64,000 nt of DNA from Crassaminicella indica (GTDB lineage: Bacteria; Bacillota; Clostridia; Peptostreptococcales; Thermotaleaceae): contig NZ_CP078093.1 in the NCBI RefSeq assembly GCF_019203185.1, forward strand, positions 124,001 through 188,000, given 5' to 3'. Below are positions 24,263 to 32,714 of this stretch, piece after piece (the first letter of the stretch is position 1; each line of letters opens with the position of its first letter). Both the position numbers and the translations under genes were made by a program. The notes below the pieces were generated by a model. It did no database searches. It was not told where the DNA came from and saw only the letters and a program-made list of their open reading frames with translations.

Positions 24263-25630
24263 TTAAGCTGCTTTTTCTTTTTCTTCAAATAAATACACAT
24301 CATATTCTGGCTTATTTCCTAAGTTAACAAGCAAACAAAGAACAATTCCTGCTGCTAATCCCCATGCAGCTCCACGAGTGCAAAGAATAGCTCCCATAAC
24401 ACCAGCAATACCTAAATCATTGAATGTACGAGATTTCATCACTCCAACACGTACAGAAACATATCCTTGAATCAACATAGTAGATGCTAAAGCAATTCCT
24501 AATATTGGTTTGCAAAGAGTAACAATTGGTAAAATCAGATAACCTGTAAGGGTACCAAATCTAAAAGAACCTGCTCCACCATTAATTGAATCCATCGCTT
24601 TTCTTCCATGCTTATAACGTTCGCATATAACAACCTGCATTGCTGCCCAAAGAGGTCCACACATAGTTAAATCTGGTCCAATAATAGACATAATAAGGTT
24701 TCTTAAACCAAATACTAAATGAGATCTATTAGGATTGTAGTCAATTTGTTCGTCTGTACGAACCTTTCCTGCATCTTCTAGTAATGCTTGTGATTGAATC
24801 ATATCTCCAAATAATACAATATATGCAGAAATAACTATAGGTAAGCTTTCAATAAACATATTTAACGAAGGGAAACCAACTCCTAAAAATGTCCATTCTC
24901 TCCATAATGTACTAAATGCTGGCTTTGTAATCCCCCACTCAATTTGTGGCCACGGTGTCTCTCCTAGCATAGGACCTACTATAATAGCAAGAGCAATAAC
25001 AGGTAAAATCCCTAAGTTTCCAATAATCTTTAATATTGCATGTTTTTCTCTAATACTTTTAAAATGATTTGAAAATAAAAGATAAAAGCCTAATCCTACA
25101 CAAATAACAATAGATATTGGAAAATTATCAAATTTAGCACCCTTCTTAAATATAAGGATTACAGCAGCAAAGCCTGCTCCCATTATAATCCCTGACTGCA
25201 TTGCATTTGGAACAATAGAAACAATTTTTTTCCCAAGACCTGTAATACCTAAAATAATTGCTAAAATACCCAATGTCATTTCAAATGCAATCAAAGCCTG
25301 CATTCTCTCAGGACCTATTTCATATTGACTAACATGAATCATCAAAAGTGGAATAGCTGGTGTTACCCATCCAGGTACTACTGGATCTCCTAAAAATACG
25401 TGTGCACAATATAATATTCCATTAAGTACCACTACTGCCATAGCTACTTCAAATGGCATTCCTAAATATTCTTGAAGCATTGGGACTGCTCCAAGACAAA
25501 CAGCACACATTAATAGTCCTTGAATATAATCTGCCCATTCAAATCTGTAATGAATAAAAGGAATACGGATTTTAAACGGCCCTGCTGGAATAAATGGCTG
25601 TTCTTTTCCTAGCTCTCTTTTCATCGCCAT
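24263..25630 (-). CDS. NCS2-like (uracil/xanthine permease-like) membrane transporter
   Basis: 455 residues with about 12-14 hydrophobic segments. Stretches such as GIIMGAGFAAVILIF and FGLRNLIMSIIGPDLTMCGPLWAAMQ suggest the nucleobase/SulP-type fold, but core motifs of true uracil permeases are not obvious. Start at MAMKRELGKEQPF follows AAAGGAGGAAATACT; a reading from 25666 contains the site. It sits directly downstream of abfD copy 2, so it may import 4-hydroxybutyrate or a related acid. That is inference from position. Confidence 0.7.
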   Translation of the reverse strand: MAMKRELGKEQPFIPAGPFKIRIPFIHYRFEWADYIQGLLMCAVCLGAVPMLQEYLGMPFEVAMAVVVLNGILYCAHVFLGDPVVPGWVTPAIPLLMIHVSQYEIGPERMQALIAFEMTLGILAIILGITGLGKKIVSIVPNAMQSGIIMGAGFAAVILIFKKGAKFDNFPISIVICVGLGFYLLFSNHFKSIREKHAILKIIGNLGILPVIALAIIVGPMLGETPWPQIEWGITKPAFSTLWREWTFLGVGFPSLNMFIESLPIVISAYIVLFGDMIQSQALLEDAGKVRTDEQIDYNPNRSHLVFGLRNLIMSIIGPDLTMCGPLWAAMQVVICERYKHGRKAMDSINGGAGSFRFGTLTGYLILPIVTLCKPILGIALASTMLIQGYVSVRVGVMKSRTFNDLGIAGVMGAILCTRGAAWGLAAGIVLCLLVNLGNKPEYDVYLFEEKEKAA

Positions 25631-25696
25631 AGTATTTCCTCCTTTATAATTTATATATAACAACAAAACGTTTTCTTTTGCTTAAATATTTATTTA

Positions 25697-25720
25697 AAAA
25701 GGGGAAAATATTCCCCTTTT
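25697..25720 (-). terminator. Terminator after abfD copy 2
   Basis: AAAAGGGGAA and TTCCCCTTTT form a 10-bp stem with a 4-nt loop and a T-run on the minus strand. Some read-through is likely needed to express the permease. Confidence 0.85.
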
Positions 25721-25722
25721 AT

Positions 25723-27213
25723 TTACTTCGCAGCCGCTGCCTCTCTTTCTGCTACAGATGCCTCATCTATTCTTGCAATCCTTCTTGCTAATTCTTTCTT
25801 ATGCTCAAGATTTCCTTGTCTTGCAATCATAATTCTTTGTGCTTGTGGTGAACCTGCTCCATGCATTGACTCTGTTCTGTATCCTACTGCTGCTGTACCT
25901 AATGTCATATTTTCAATAAGTCTTAATACTCTCATTCTATGCTCTGTTGGCACAGAATTTACGCCTTTAAAGTATTTTTCACAAACTGGTCCGATTACTG
26001 GATGCTTAAAATCTTTTTCTGATGGCATTGTTACCATAAGTCCACCTGCTATATCTTCCGCAAGTCTTGTGATTTCATATGGGAATCTTGTTACATTTTG
26101 CTTACAGACATTTGCAAGTAATAAATCGATTTGATAATTTCCTGCTTCTGTCTTGTATCCTTCTGCTGAACAAGCTATACCACAGCAGTATAATGTTTCA
26201 TTTAAGTGAGTCATTTCAATCAATTTATCTTTTATATGTGAAGCTTTTGCTGCTCCATTGAATTCCGCTGCTAGTGCTGCTGCTCCTATAAGTACATCCC
26301 CTACACCTACTTTACATCCACCATAGCTTTGACGATGATATCCTGCAAATCTTTCTACTAGCATTCCTGCAAATTCTATTTCTCCATTTAAGAATATTCT
26401 ATCATTTGGAACAAATACATCATCAAATACTACTAATGCTTCTTGTCCACCAAATTTTTTGTTTCCTACATCTATATCTGCACCATCCTCTAGCTTCCTT
26501 GTATCGCAGCTTTGTCTTCCATAGATCATATAAAGCCCTTCTGCATCTGATGGTACTGCAAAGGATACAGCATAAGCTTCATCTCCTTCTCTCATAGCAA
26601 TTGTTGGCATGATTAAATGCTCATGAGAGTTTACTGCTCCTGTTTGATGAGCTTTTGCTCCTCTTACAACAATACCATCTTCTCTCTTTTCTACAACACG
26701 TAAGAAAAGATCAGGATCTTCTTGCTTGCTTGGTGATAACCCTCTATTTCCTTTAGGGTCTGTCATAGCTCCATCTACTACTAAGTCATTTTTTTGTACA
26801 TACTCTAAATATTTTTTGAAATTTTCATGGTAATTTGTTCCATGTGCTTTATCTACTTCATAGGTAGTGCTATATACTGCATTAAAAGCATCCATACCTA
26901 CACAGCGTTGAAAGCATGCTCCTGTTTTTTGCCCGAGTAATCTTAACATCTTTACTTTCTTTCTTAAATCATCAGTGCTTTGATGTAAATGCGTAAAACG
27001 ATTTATTTTTTCTCCTGTTAAATTAGATGTTGCTGTCATCAAATCCTCATATTGTGGGTCCTGTGCTAATTCATAAGTCATTGCAACTGAATTGATAGAT
27101 GGTCTGATGATTGGATGATCTACAAAATTTTCAACCAATTCTCCAAACATGTACACCTTTATGTCTAATTTTCTTAAGCTTTCAAGATACTGCTCTTTTG
27201 TCATTAATGCCAT
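25723..27213 (-). CDS. abfD: 4-Hydroxybutyryl-CoA dehydratase / vinylacetyl-CoA isomerase, copy 2
   Basis: 496 residues, about 97% identical to copy 1; same reaction and same cluster ligands (Cys100, Cys104, His293, Cys300). Changes include Ser99 to Ala beside a ligand cysteine, Phe135 to Tyr, a group at 243-253, Pro to Lys in SAEGYKTEAG, and several near the C-terminus. DNA similarity stops near the gene ends, while flanking promoters share architecture rather than sequence. ATG 27213 follows GGGAG. It is the first structural gene after the activator and has its own sigma-54 promoter. Confidence 0.97.
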   Translation of the reverse strand: MALMTKEQYLESLRKLDIKVYMFGELVENFVDHPIIRPSINSVAMTYELAQDPQYEDLMTATSNLTGEKINRFTHLHQSTDDLRKKVKMLRLLGQKTGACFQRCVGMDAFNAVYSTTYEVDKAHGTNYHENFKKYLEYVQKNDLVVDGAMTDPKGNRGLSPSKQEDPDLFLRVVEKREDGIVVRGAKAHQTGAVNSHEHLIMPTIAMREGDEAYAVSFAVPSDAEGLYMIYGRQSCDTRKLEDGADIDVGNKKFGGQEALVVFDDVFVPNDRIFLNGEIEFAGMLVERFAGYHRQSYGGCKVGVGDVLIGAAALAAEFNGAAKASHIKDKLIEMTHLNETLYCCGIACSAEGYKTEAGNYQIDLLLANVCKQNVTRFPYEITRLAEDIAGGLMVTMPSEKDFKHPVIGPVCEKYFKGVNSVPTEHRMRVLRLIENMTLGTAAVGYRTESMHGAGSPQAQRIMIARQGNLEHKKELARRIARIDEASVAEREAAAAK

Positions 27214-27257
27214 TTTAAACCATCTCCCTTTTTATTTTTTTTGATATGTTTTTAACA

Positions 27258-27274
27258 AAGCAAAGCTTGTGCCA
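27258..27274 (-). promoter_or_regulatory. Sigma-54 promoter of abfD copy 2
   Basis: Minus strand TGGCAC-AAGCT-TTGCTT is a full match to the -24/-12 consensus, 45 bp before the abfD start codon. Confidence 0.92.
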
Positions 27275-27379
27275 TTTTTTATATTAATAATAAATTTCTT
27301 GAATTTTTTACAATATGTGTAATTTAGAATATTTATTCATATAGTTATTTTTTTCTTTTTTATACAGAAACAAAAATTC

Positions 27380-27507
27380 GTTGCAATACTGCAACGAATT
27401 TTTGAAATTTCTTTATGGATTTCTTTTATTTTTTTGACTTTTTATACTAACTTCCTTCATTTACACATTTATTGCAAAAACGCAACTTGTTTTTGTATTT
27501 TTGCAAC
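27380..27507 (-). promoter_or_regulatory. Three activator-binding sites upstream of abfD copy 2
   Basis: GTTGCAATACTGCAAC (27380-27395) is a perfect GTTGCA-N4-TGCAAC palindrome. ATTGCAAAAACGCAAC (27471-27486) and TTTGTATTTTTGCAAC (27492-27507) are weaker copies; the last touches the activator's stop codon. Spacings of 91 and 21 bp compare with 89 and 19 bp at copy 1. Confidence 0.78.
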
Positions 27508-29591
27508 TAATGTATTTTTTTATATTTTTTCCTTTTTCTAACAAATGTAGAAGCATCTATCCCTAATGCTTTTGCCGCACTCCTTACATTTCCATACTTT
27601 TTAAATGCCTTATCAATCAGTTCCATCTCTACCTTAGCAACAGCATCCTTTAACGGCACAATCTCATCTCTTAAAGTTATTTTTTTATCTCTATTCCTAC
27701 AAACCATATTTTTAGGTAAATCCTCAGATATAATTTTATCTCCACTACTCATAATAAATACTCTCTCTACAATATTTTTTAATTCTCTAACGTTTCCTGG
27801 CCAATCATATTCGTAAAATACCTCTAATGCATCTTTACTCAATTCCTTGCTCCAATTATATTTCTCATTAAGCTCAGAAAGAAAATAACGCGCAAGAGGA
27901 ATAATATCCCCTCTCCTTTCCCTTAGAGGAGGAATATAAATCGGCACAACATTTAATCTATAGTAAAGATCTTCTCTAAATTGCTTTTGCTTTACCATTT
28001 CTTCAAGGTTACGATTTGTTGCAGCCAAAATACGTACATCTATTTTAATAGGAACCGTTCCTCCAACACGCTTAATTTCTCTCTCTTGCAGTGCACGAAG
28101 AAGTTTTACTTGCATATCTAAAGGCAGCTCTCCCACTTCATCCAAAAATAAAGTTCCTCCATTCGCAACCTCAAATATCCCTAGCTTTCCTTCTCTATTA
28201 GCTCCAGTAAAAGCTCCTTTTTCATATCCGAACAATTCAGACTCAATTAAATTTATAGGAATTGCACCACAGTTTATTTTTATAAATTGCTTTTTCCTTC
28301 TATTGCTATTCTTATGAATAAATTTTGCTGCTTCCTCTTTTCCTACCCCCGTTTCTCCTAATAATAATACCGTTGTATCTACCTTTGCAACTCTTTTTGC
28401 AATACGCATAGTCTCAAGCATTTTTTCATCTTCTGCAACAATATGTAATGTATTTAAAAGCTGCAATCGCATTTCTTTAATTTCAGAATAATATTTTTGA
28501 GCTAGTTCTTTGTTTTTTTCAAGCTGCTTTTTAAGCTTTGCCAGTTCTGTAATATCTCTAACGTTTGTTACAACCATCGTAATTTTGCCATCACCATCAA
28601 AAATAGGCGTACTGGTAACTAATGCATTTTTCCCTGTACGAAATTTTTGATGGATAGTAGTGGTTTTTTTAGTCTTCAGCACTCTTAAAGTTGCAGATTC
28701 AGAAATGCATCCTGATTTTTCTAGTTCTATCATATTATTTCCTAACATTTCTTCTCTTTTTACGCCAGTAATTCTCTCATAAGCTTTATTTATTTTCATC
28801 GTATTTGCTTTTCCATCTGTAATATAAATACCATCGTATGAAGATTCAATGATTGCATCTAATTTTTTGGATATCTGCTGTACAGTATTTAATTCATCTA
28901 TTATACTTTGTAAATCAGCTCTATCTTTAAAAACAATCACCCCAGCAGCAACCTCTTCATCTTTAAACAAAGGAATACGATCACATATTAGCTCCTTATT
29001 CTTAAATCGAATCTTTTCTGTATATATAGTTTTTCCTGTCTTAATCGTTTCATGAAGCTTTAATTCTGGTAAAATATTTTCTATTTTTAATCCTATAATA
29101 TTATTATTTAAATTCAATATCCTAACAGCAGAAGGGTTACATCGCGTAATAACACCATGATTATTAATAATAATAACACCATTATTCGTAGAATGTAATA
29201 TCGCCTTAATCTCTTTAGACTCCTGAATTTCTTTTTCTAAAAGCTTCTTCGACAAATCCGTACGAGTAAGAATTCCTACTAAATTTCCTTTTGCATCTAA
29301 AACAGGCAGTCTTCCTACATTCATATTCCAAGCATCTTTTATATCCGAATTTTCATTTATAGTAATAACCCTTTTGGGAGAAATCTTGTCTATAGAAGTG
29401 AGAGGAGAAACTTTATTCGCAAAAGCTTTCATTACATCTGTTTTTGTAATGATACTTATTAATTTTCTATTTTCATTGATTACAGGAGCACCATCAATAT
29501 GATTTTTAATAAAAATCTTTACAACATGATTTAATGTATCATTGATCGTTACCACAATAGGATCTTTTGTCATCAAATCTTTAACCTTCAA
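27507..29591 (-). CDS. Sigma-54-dependent activator with CBS pair and two PAS domains
   Basis: 694 residues. Order: two CBS motifs (about 4-50 and 68-118), PAS 1 (about 128-220), PAS 2 (about 240-350), a short coiled linker, the AAA+ domain (about 390-620) and a Fis-type helix-turn-helix (NVRSAAKALGIDASTF). Walker A is GETGVGKE and Walker B TLFLDEVGEL; the sigma-54 contact loop GAFTGA is intact, so it should open sigma-54 promoters. Start is TTG 29591, 7 bp after GGAGG; no suitable ATG exists. CBS domains usually bind adenine nucleotides and PAS domains small ligands. Its likely targets are the two abfD promoters. Confidence 0.93.
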   Translation of the reverse strand: MKVKDLMTKDPIVVTINDTLNHVVKIFIKNHIDGAPVINENRKLISIITKTDVMKAFANKVSPLTSIDKISPKRVITINENSDIKDAWNMNVGRLPVLDAKGNLVGILTRTDLSKKLLEKEIQESKEIKAILHSTNNGVIIINNHGVITRCNPSAVRILNLNNNIIGLKIENILPELKLHETIKTGKTIYTEKIRFKNKELICDRIPLFKDEEVAAGVIVFKDRADLQSIIDELNTVQQISKKLDAIIESSYDGIYITDGKANTMKINKAYERITGVKREEMLGNNMIELEKSGCISESATLRVLKTKKTTTIHQKFRTGKNALVTSTPIFDGDGKITMVVTNVRDITELAKLKKQLEKNKELAQKYYSEIKEMRLQLLNTLHIVAEDEKMLETMRIAKRVAKVDTTVLLLGETGVGKEEAAKFIHKNSNRRKKQFIKINCGAIPINLIESELFGYEKGAFTGANREGKLGIFEVANGGTLFLDEVGELPLDMQVKLLRALQEREIKRVGGTVPIKIDVRILAATNRNLEEMVKQKQFREDLYYRLNVVPIYIPPLRERRGDIIPLARYFLSELNEKYNWSKELSKDALEVFYEYDWPGNVRELKNIVERVFIMSSGDKIISEDLPKNMVCRNRDKKITLRDEIVPLKDAVAKVEMELIDKAFKKYGNVRSAAKALGIDASTFVRKRKKYKKIH

Positions 29592-29647
29592 CAAAACACC
29601 TCCCCGTTTTCTCATTATTACCATTATATCACATGAAAATCAAAAAA

Positions 29648-29669
29648 ATCCTAGTAAACACTAGGATTC
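29648..29669 (-). terminator. Terminator of the tRNA operon
   Basis: AATCCTAG and CTAGGATT form a stem around a short loop, followed by TTTTTTT on the minus strand, 11 bp after the tRNA-Cys CCA end. Confidence 0.88.
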
Positions 29670-29679
29670 CAGTTTCTCT

Positions 29680-29754
<75 letters not shown>

Positions 29755-29759
29755 ATTAT

Positions 29760-29834
29760 TGGAGCGGAAGACGGGATTCGAACCCGCGACCCTCGCCTTG
29801 GCAAGGCGATGCTCTACCACTGAGCCACTTCCGC
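29760..29834 (-). tRNA. tRNA-Gly (anticodon GCC)
   Basis: 75 nt with encoded CCA. Acceptor GCGGAAG / CTTCCGC; anticodon stem-loop CGCCTTGCCAAGGCG; T-arm GGTTCGAATCC. Confidence 0.97.
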
Positions 29835-29846
29835 AATATGAAATTT

Positions 29847-29922
29847 TGGTGCCCAGAGGCGGAATCGAACCACCGACACGGGGATTTTCAGTCCCCTGCT
29901 CTACCGACTGAGCTATCTGGGC
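29847..29922 (-). tRNA. tRNA-Phe (anticodon GAA)
   Basis: 76 nt with encoded CCA. Acceptor GCCCAGA / TCTGGGC; anticodon arm GGGGACTGAAAATCCCC; T-arm GGTTCGATTCC. Confidence 0.97.
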
Positions 29923-29926
29923 AAAT

Positions 29927-30003
29927 TGGCGACCCGGAAGGGGCTCGAACCCTCGACCTCCAGCGTGACAGGCTGGCATTCTAACCAACTGAACTACCGG
30001 GCC
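29927..30003 (-). tRNA. tRNA-Asp (anticodon GTC)
   Basis: 77 nt with encoded CCA. Acceptor GGCCCGG / CCGGGTC (one G-T pair); anticodon arm CCAGCCTGTCACGCTGG; T-arm GGTTCGAGCC. First of the array, nearest the promoter. Confidence 0.97.
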
Positions 30004-30057
30004 AAAACAAATTAAGATTTACACCATAATAAGCACTTATGCTTACTGACAAAGAAT

Positions 30058-30085
30058 ATTATACCATAAACCAAAAAACTGTCAA
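30058..30085 (-). promoter_or_regulatory. Sigma-A promoter of the tRNA array
   Basis: TTGACA (30085-30080), 16-bp spacer, TATAAT (30063-30058), about 50 bp before tRNA-Asp. Confidence 0.9.
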
Positions 30086-30096
30086 GAAATATTTTA

Positions 30097-30139
30097 TATA
30101 ATTGGTAGAAGTAGCAAAATGCAATTTCTACCAATTATA
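30097..30139 (-). terminator. Stem-loop ending hslO
   Basis: TATAATTGGTAGAA and TTCTACCAATTATA form a perfect 14-bp stem that contains the hslO stop; TATAAAATATTT follows. Confidence 0.7.
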
Positions 30140-31016
30140 CTGCTTGCTCATATAATCTTAATAAATGCTCTTTATCAAAATGATACTTCTTATTACAAAA
30201 ATGACAAGTAAGCTCTGCTTGTCCATCTTCTTCAATCATTTCTTTTAGAGCTTTTTCTCCAACACTAATAAGTGCCTTCTCAAGCTTTTCAACAGAACAA
30301 TCACAAGCTAGTCTAACTTCTGTTTTATCTAGTATTTCAACATCAAAGCCTTCTAAAAGCATTTTTAAAATTTCTTCTCCATCAGATACTGTTTCCATTA
30401 GCTTTGTAACAGCTGGAATATCCTTTAACTTTTCTTCAAGCTTTACAATGATTTCTTCCCCTGCATCTGGTAAAACTTGAATGATCCATCCACCTGCATG
30501 TTTTACAGTATAATCTCTATCAACTAAAACACCTAAAGCTACAGCAGAAGGCTGTTGTTCTGAATAAGCAAAATAAGCAGTAAAATCTTCTGCAATCTCT
30601 CCAGATACTAGATCAGATTGTCCAATATAAGGCTCTTTCAAACCCAAATCCTTAATAACTACCATCTTTCCTTTTCTTCCTACCGCACCACCAACATCTA
30701 GTTTTCCATCTTCTCTTAAAGGTAATTCTATATGAGGATTTGACACATAACCTTTTACGTTTCCACTTGCATCTGCTACTGCTAAAATTTGCTTTATAGG
30801 ACCTTCTCCCTTTATCTGAACAGATAGCTTATCCCTTTGACCCTTAAGCATCAGTCCCATCATAGCTGTTGCTGTAAGAGTTCTTCCTAATGCTGCAGTT
30901 GCAACAGGTGTTGTATCATGTATTTTTCTTGCTTGTTCAACTAAATCTGTTGTCACTGCTAAAAAAACTCTTAAATTTTTATTCGCAGCTACTGCCCGAA
31001 TAACATAATTTTTCAT
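30135..31016 (-). CDS. hslO: Hsp33 redox-regulated chaperone
   Basis: 293-residue cytoplasmic holdase activated by oxidation. The core (VFLAVTTDLVEQARKIHDTTPVATAALGRTL) is followed by the C-terminal zinc switch with CDC (in LACDCSVEKLE) and CHFC; oxidation of these cysteines releases zinc and exposes the binding surface. Start at MKNYVIRAVAANK (31016) is chosen because the PHP gene, with an almost identical leader, has ATG at the equivalent place and GTA where this gene has GTG (31022). Ribosome site AGGAGGGAG. Confidence 0.95.
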   Translation of the reverse strand: MKNYVIRAVAANKNLRVFLAVTTDLVEQARKIHDTTPVATAALGRTLTATAMMGLMLKGQRDKLSVQIKGEGPIKQILAVADASGNVKGYVSNPHIELPLREDGKLDVGGAVGRKGKMVVIKDLGLKEPYIGQSDLVSGEIAEDFTAYFAYSEQQPSAVALGVLVDRDYTVKHAGGWIIQVLPDAGEEIIVKLEEKLKDIPAVTKLMETVSDGEEILKMLLEGFDVEILDKTEVRLACDCSVEKLEKALISVGEKALKEMIEEDGQAELTCHFCNKKYHFDKEHLLRLYEQAV

Positions 31017-31137
31017 AGCCACATCTCCCTCCTTGCTCAAAACAGAATAATATCATATAATAATGACAACAACAAGTACATATATAAAAATTACTCTTAA
31101 CAAAAATATACCCTACTCTTTTTTTATTATTCTTTTT
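31017..31137 (-). repeat. Duplicated promoter-leader segment, hslO copy
   Basis: About 120 bp upstream of hslO nearly matching 31946-32073 upstream of the PHP gene, including promoter, ribosome site and upstream T-rich tract. Homology ends at the start codons. Confidence 0.88.
31047..31075 (-). promoter_or_regulatory. Promoter of hslO
   Basis: TTGTTG (31075-31070), 17-bp spacer, TATTAT (31052-31047). The short leader leads straight to the ribosome site; the same promoter is repeated at 31977-32005. Confidence 0.7.
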
Positions 31138-31191
31138 ATAAAAATAAGCATGATACCTTCATGTCAAGGATCACGCTCACTTTATTTATAA

Positions 31192-31947
31192 TTATTTTTC
31201 AGCCTCTATTAGCCTTTTAAAATCTTGAATATTTTTTTTACCCTTTTCCTCTAAATAATTTATTAATTTATTCACAGATGTATTAATTACTAACTCCTCT
31301 GGCATATCAATCTCTTCAAACATTTCTTCCACATAATCAAATCTTCCTAATTGAGTTGCAATATGTGTATCCGTACCAACTGCTACTCTTACATCTAATT
31401 TTTTAGCTAGCTTAGCAATTCTCATGCAAATATCTTTACTCCCCGGTCTACTTTTTCCAAAAGAACTATTATTAATTTCTATCAATATATTATTTTTTTT
31501 AGCAGCTTTTAGTACCCTTTCTTCATCTATAGGAAATATAGGATTTCCCGGATGTGCAATTATATCTATATATTTATTCTCCATAGCTTGTATCAAGGTG
31601 TTTGTATTTTCTTCTTTGCCCTTTGCCTCTACACAAACATTATGAAGACTTGCAATCACAATATCTAAATCTTTTAAAACATCATCTTTTATATCAAGTT
31701 CCCCATGCTCATTAATAATATTTGCTTCTACTCCCCTAAGTACAAATACATCATCCATAACTCTTGGTATAACCTTTTGATTCTTTATATGATATATATG
31801 TGGTCCTCCAGGCATTGCTGGTCCGTGATCTGTAAGGGCAAACATTTTAATTCCTACATTTTTAGCTTCTCTTACCAAATCATGTACAGTACTGTAGGCA
31901 TGTCCACTAGCTATTGTATGACAATGGGTATCTAATACAAATTTCAT
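31192..31947 (-). CDS. PHP-family phosphohydrolase (YcdX-like)
   Basis: 251-residue metal-dependent hydrolase of the polymerase-and-histidinol-phosphatase fold. Metal-site motifs are visible: DTHCHTIASGHAYST at the N-terminus, TDHGPAMPG, GVEANI, ASLHNVC, IAHPGNP and AVGTDTH. The substrate of YcdX-type proteins is a phosphoester, but the physiological one is uncertain. Start at MKFVLDTHCH follows AGGAGGAG; a reading from 31986 would run through promoter and ribosome site. The gene follows a duplicate of the hslO promoter-leader. Confidence 0.9.
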   Translation of the reverse strand: MKFVLDTHCHTIASGHAYSTVHDLVREAKNVGIKMFALTDHGPAMPGGPHIYHIKNQKVIPRVMDDVFVLRGVEANIINEHGELDIKDDVLKDLDIVIASLHNVCVEAKGKEENTNTLIQAMENKYIDIIAHPGNPIFPIDEERVLKAAKKNNILIEINNSSFGKSRPGSKDICMRIAKLAKKLDVRVAVGTDTHIATQLGRFDYVEEMFEEIDMPEELVINTSVNKLINYLEEKGKKNIQDFKRLIEAEK

Positions 31948-32073
31948 AGCTACATCTCCTCCTTGTTCAAAACAGAATAATATCATATGATGATGACAAC
32001 AACAAGTACATGTATAAAAAAATTACTCTTAACAAAAATATACCCAACCCTTTTTTTATTATTCTTTTTCTAA
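31946..32073 (-). repeat. Duplicated promoter-leader segment, PHP copy
   Basis: Partner of 31017-31137 at roughly 90% identity by eye, including TTGTTG/TATTAT promoter boxes and the distal TTTTTTTATTATTCTTTTT tract. Confidence 0.88.
31977..32005 (-). promoter_or_regulatory. Promoter of the PHP gene
   Basis: TTGTTG (32005-32000), 17-bp spacer, TATTAT (31982-31977), same boxes as the hslO promoter. Confidence 0.7.
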
Positions 32074-32099
32074 ATACTTGCTTTGAAAATATCCAAACA

Positions 32100-32141
32100 T
32101 CGAATAAGAGTATTCTTTTATAAAAGAATACTCCTATTCGA
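32100..32141 (-). terminator. 42-bp near-perfect palindrome after the GNAT gene
   Basis: TCGAATA-G-GAGTATTCTTTTA pairs with TAAAAGAATACTC-T-TATTCGA with one mismatch. It lies between the GNAT stop and the PHP promoter; the T-run is weak on both strands, so termination efficiency is uncertain. Confidence 0.6.
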
Positions 32142-32160
32142 CTGCATTTTTATGAATTTT

Positions 32161-32583
32161 TTATAAACATTTTTTCATACAAATATGTTCTATACCAGCT
32201 TCATCAAAAATATCTCCATAAGCTTCAAACCCTAATTGCTCATAAAAGCCCTTAGCTGACATCTGTGCATGTAATCGAATTTCTTTTCCACCTAGCTCCT
32301 CTACCTTTTTTATAATATTTTCCATTATCACTTTTCCATAATCTTTTCCTCTATGCTCTTTTAAAACAGCTACTCTTCCTACTAAATAATAAGATTCCTT
32401 TTCTAATATTCTCCCAACAGCAATCGCTTCATCATTCTCGTATCCTACTATATGATAAGCTTGATCATCAAATTCATCTAATTCTAGTTCTATAGGAACA
32501 TTTTGTTCCTTTACAAATACTTCGTAGCGAACATGACTTGCATCTTTAAAATCTTCTTTTCCTTTTGACCATTTTATTTCCAT
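32161..32583 (-). CDS. GNAT-family N-acetyltransferase (ElaA/YjcF-like)
   Basis: 140-residue acyl-CoA-dependent acetyltransferase. The acetyl-CoA loop is VGRVAVLKEHRGKDYGKVIMENII (R/Q-x-x-G-x-G/A type), preceded by HIVGYENDEAIAVGRIL and followed by LHAQMSAKGFYEQLGFEAYG. The N-terminal VRYEVFVKEQNVP is typical of the ElaA/YjcF branch. Substrate unknown. ATG 32583 follows AAGGAGGATATAA. It is divergent from hydE across 131 bp. Confidence 0.9.
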   Translation of the reverse strand: MEIKWSKGKEDFKDASHVRYEVFVKEQNVPIELELDEFDDQAYHIVGYENDEAIAVGRILEKESYYLVGRVAVLKEHRGKDYGKVIMENIIKKVEELGGKEIRLHAQMSAKGFYEQLGFEAYGDIFDEAGIEHICMKKCL

Positions 32584-32643
32584 TTATATCCTCCTTCAAT
32601 TTATTGAATAATTCGCTAATCTGTCATATAATTTAACAAAATC

Positions 32644-32660
32644 ATATCATAATATGATAT
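32644..32660. promoter_or_regulatory. Perfect 17-bp palindrome between GNAT and hydE
   Basis: ATATCATA-A-TATGATAT, an operator-like inverted repeat in the divergent intergenic region, 55 bp before hydE. No regulator is assigned. Confidence 0.45.
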
Positions 32661-32714
32661 ATAGAACAATTAAAAAAACTGATTTTTTTCAGTAAAATTG
32701 ATTAGGAGGATTAT

